Part shown: piece after piece, positions 63,192 through 64,000 of the stretch
Position numbering within the stretch: the first letter of the stretch is position 1
Layout: every line of letters starts with the position of its first letter
From: Bacteroidaceae bacterium
GTDB taxonomy: Bacteria; Bacteroidota; Bacteroidia; Bacteroidales; Bacteroidaceae
Direction of reading: 5' to 3'
Assembly (NCBI GenBank): GCA_017507385.1
Contig: JAFWAX010000032.1
Coordinates: 1 to 64,000 of the forward strand
DNA: 64,000 nucleotides
The notes under the pieces: model-generated
Told to the model about the DNA's origin: nothing
The model's input: only the letters and a program-made list of their open reading frames with translations
The model's database searches: none
Translations under genes and position numbers: made by a program

Positions 63192-64000
63192 TGAAGTATT
63201 TGTTTCAAGAAGTTCTCGTCCATGTTCTTCTGTTCGATGGTCAGCACCATTCCGTTTGCTGACCATGATTGCAAGATGATGCTCTTTATATGGAGATAAT
63301 GACCCCATATCTGCGATAACAAAGCTATGCTGCTCACTCCACCATCTCTTCCCAATGCCTCCAGATTCAGAAGCAAGAACATTTGACTTCTCTTAATCTT
63401 ACCCTCGTATGGCTTCAATAAGGCACCGGTAGATTTCTTCGACTGATTGAATGCCTGAACAGTTCCCCAATAGAGGTCATCATCCAAAACACCCCAATCA
63501 TACATCTGTCCATCCACCGTGAGCAGATATTGATTTTTCCCCTTGTCCTTCATCTCGATGCCAAAATCCTTATGGCTTTCCTTCCAGTCATCCACATCGG
63601 CAAGGAAGTTCGAGTTGTCCAATTGGGCATACATCATGTGTTCCACTTTATTCCCGTCGAGTTCTGAAGCCGAGAGTTCCAGAGAGACATCTCCATCTAT
63701 CGCCTGAAGCATCTGCCCTACATCAACAGCCCGTTCAGAGACAAACAGCAAGCCGTTCAGCGTCTTATTCGCCTTGATTTTCTCAAGCAGCCACTTGCCT
63801 TTCACACCTGCACCAAGCCAAATCACGGCATTATCTGACACCTTGTCAAGATAACGACCATCTATCTTTTTCATGTTTTCATTCGCCCCATCAATCAACT
63901 TCTGTGCCTCGTCGGTCTTGGCTATCAGATTCGTCGTGAGGGTCGCCTCGCCCTTACCAAAGTTGAGGTCTGCCACAACATCCACGTCTGAAGGTCTGAC
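63188..64000 (-). CDS. DUF4836 family protein, C-terminal part (cut by window edge)
   Basis: The visible 270 residues are open to the window edge, with no start codon required inside. Segments such as DVVADLNFGKGEATLTTNLIAK, NAVIWLGAGVKGKWLLEKI and LLTVDGQMYDWGVLDDDLYWG fit the Bacteroidetes DUF4836 family, which is usually exported as lipoproteins; the N-terminus is outside. It overlaps the ATPase start by 4 nt, suggesting that it is the extracytoplasmic partner of this ABC system. Confidence 0.7.
   Translation of the reverse strand, partial: VRPSDVDVVADLNFGKGEATLTTNLIAKTDEAQKLIDGANENMKKIDGRYLDKVSDNAVIWLGAGVKGKWLLEKIKANKTLNGLLFVSERAVDVGQMLQAIDGDVSLELSASELDGNKVEHMMYAQLDNSNFLADVDDWKESHKDFGIEMKDKGKNQYLLTVDGQMYDWGVLDDDLYWGTVQAFNQSKKSTGALLKPYEGKIKRSQMFLLLNLEALGRDGGVSSIALLSQIWGHYLHIKSIILQSWSANGMVLTIEQKNMDENFLKQILQ

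Overview
The window reads as a chromosomal segment of a Bacteroidales bacterium, most like the Prevotellaceae. The evidence is the gene content (serine palmitoyltransferase, a short RpoD lacking region 1.1, DUF1573 and DUF4836 proteins, a clostripain lipoprotein, an alanine dehydrogenase, an AmgK-RapZ fusion) and the promoters. Several promoters match the Bacteroidetes form TTTG, about 19 nt, TAnnTTTG, and no Shine-Dalgarno-type sites stand out. No rRNA, tRNA, CRISPR array or complete insertion sequence was seen.

Layout. 0-5 kb: the start of pyruvate phosphate dikinase, a lipid kinase divergent from serine palmitoyltransferase, and serS. 5-10 kb: alanine dehydrogenase, a nitroreductase, a detached piece related to B12-dependent ribonucleotide reductase overlapping folB, and an MFS transporter. 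10-18.6 kb: a CPBP protease overlapping sppA, a Na/phosphate symporter followed by a PhoB/PhoR-like two-component pair, cysK, then panC-panD. 18.6-19.5 kb: a decayed patch with an HNH-endonuclease remnant and a palindromic repeat. 19.5-34.6 kb: a low-molecular-weight phosphatase, cytidine deaminase, AddA-like and AddB-like helicase/nuclease genes flanking a CotH protein, rnz, a DUF1573 protein, yidC and a peptide transporter.

34.6-37.9 kb is an accessory island. About 0.7 kb of AT-rich non-coding DNA leads to a consensus promoter and a strongly structured leader of about 300 nt. An EcoRI-family adenine methyltransferase follows, overlapping by ATGA a DUF262 plus HNH nuclease. This looks like a compact restriction-type defence module whose RNA or attenuation control I cannot match to a known class.

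37.9-50.3 kb: valS, a Lol-type permease, an aminotransferase, a nitrilase-family amidase with a small membrane protein, then a minus-strand run of secreted or envelope hydrolases (esterase, GHL10 glycosidase, PLD-type synthase, SGNH hydrolase) and ung. 50.3-53.7 kb: a tight minus-strand cluster of a PqqD-like protein, an S26-type peptidase, an HprK-like kinase, a clostripain lipoprotein and a secreted unknown. It resembles a peptide-modification and export module without an evident precursor. 53.7-57 kb: rpoD, a candidate non-coding RNA with its own promoter and terminator, and htrA. 57-59 kb: a second small defence patch with a truncated Sau3AI/MutH-like remnant, a Cys-rich protein and an Mrr endonuclease. 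59-64 kb: a MurU-like nucleotidyltransferase, an AmgK-RapZ fusion, an ABC transporter and a DUF4836 protein.

Across the window there is a family of intergenic elements built from 17-nt hairpin units (7-3-7) spaced by 6 nt. Three copies are exactly 63 nt long and a fourth is shorter. I could not assign them to a named repeat class.
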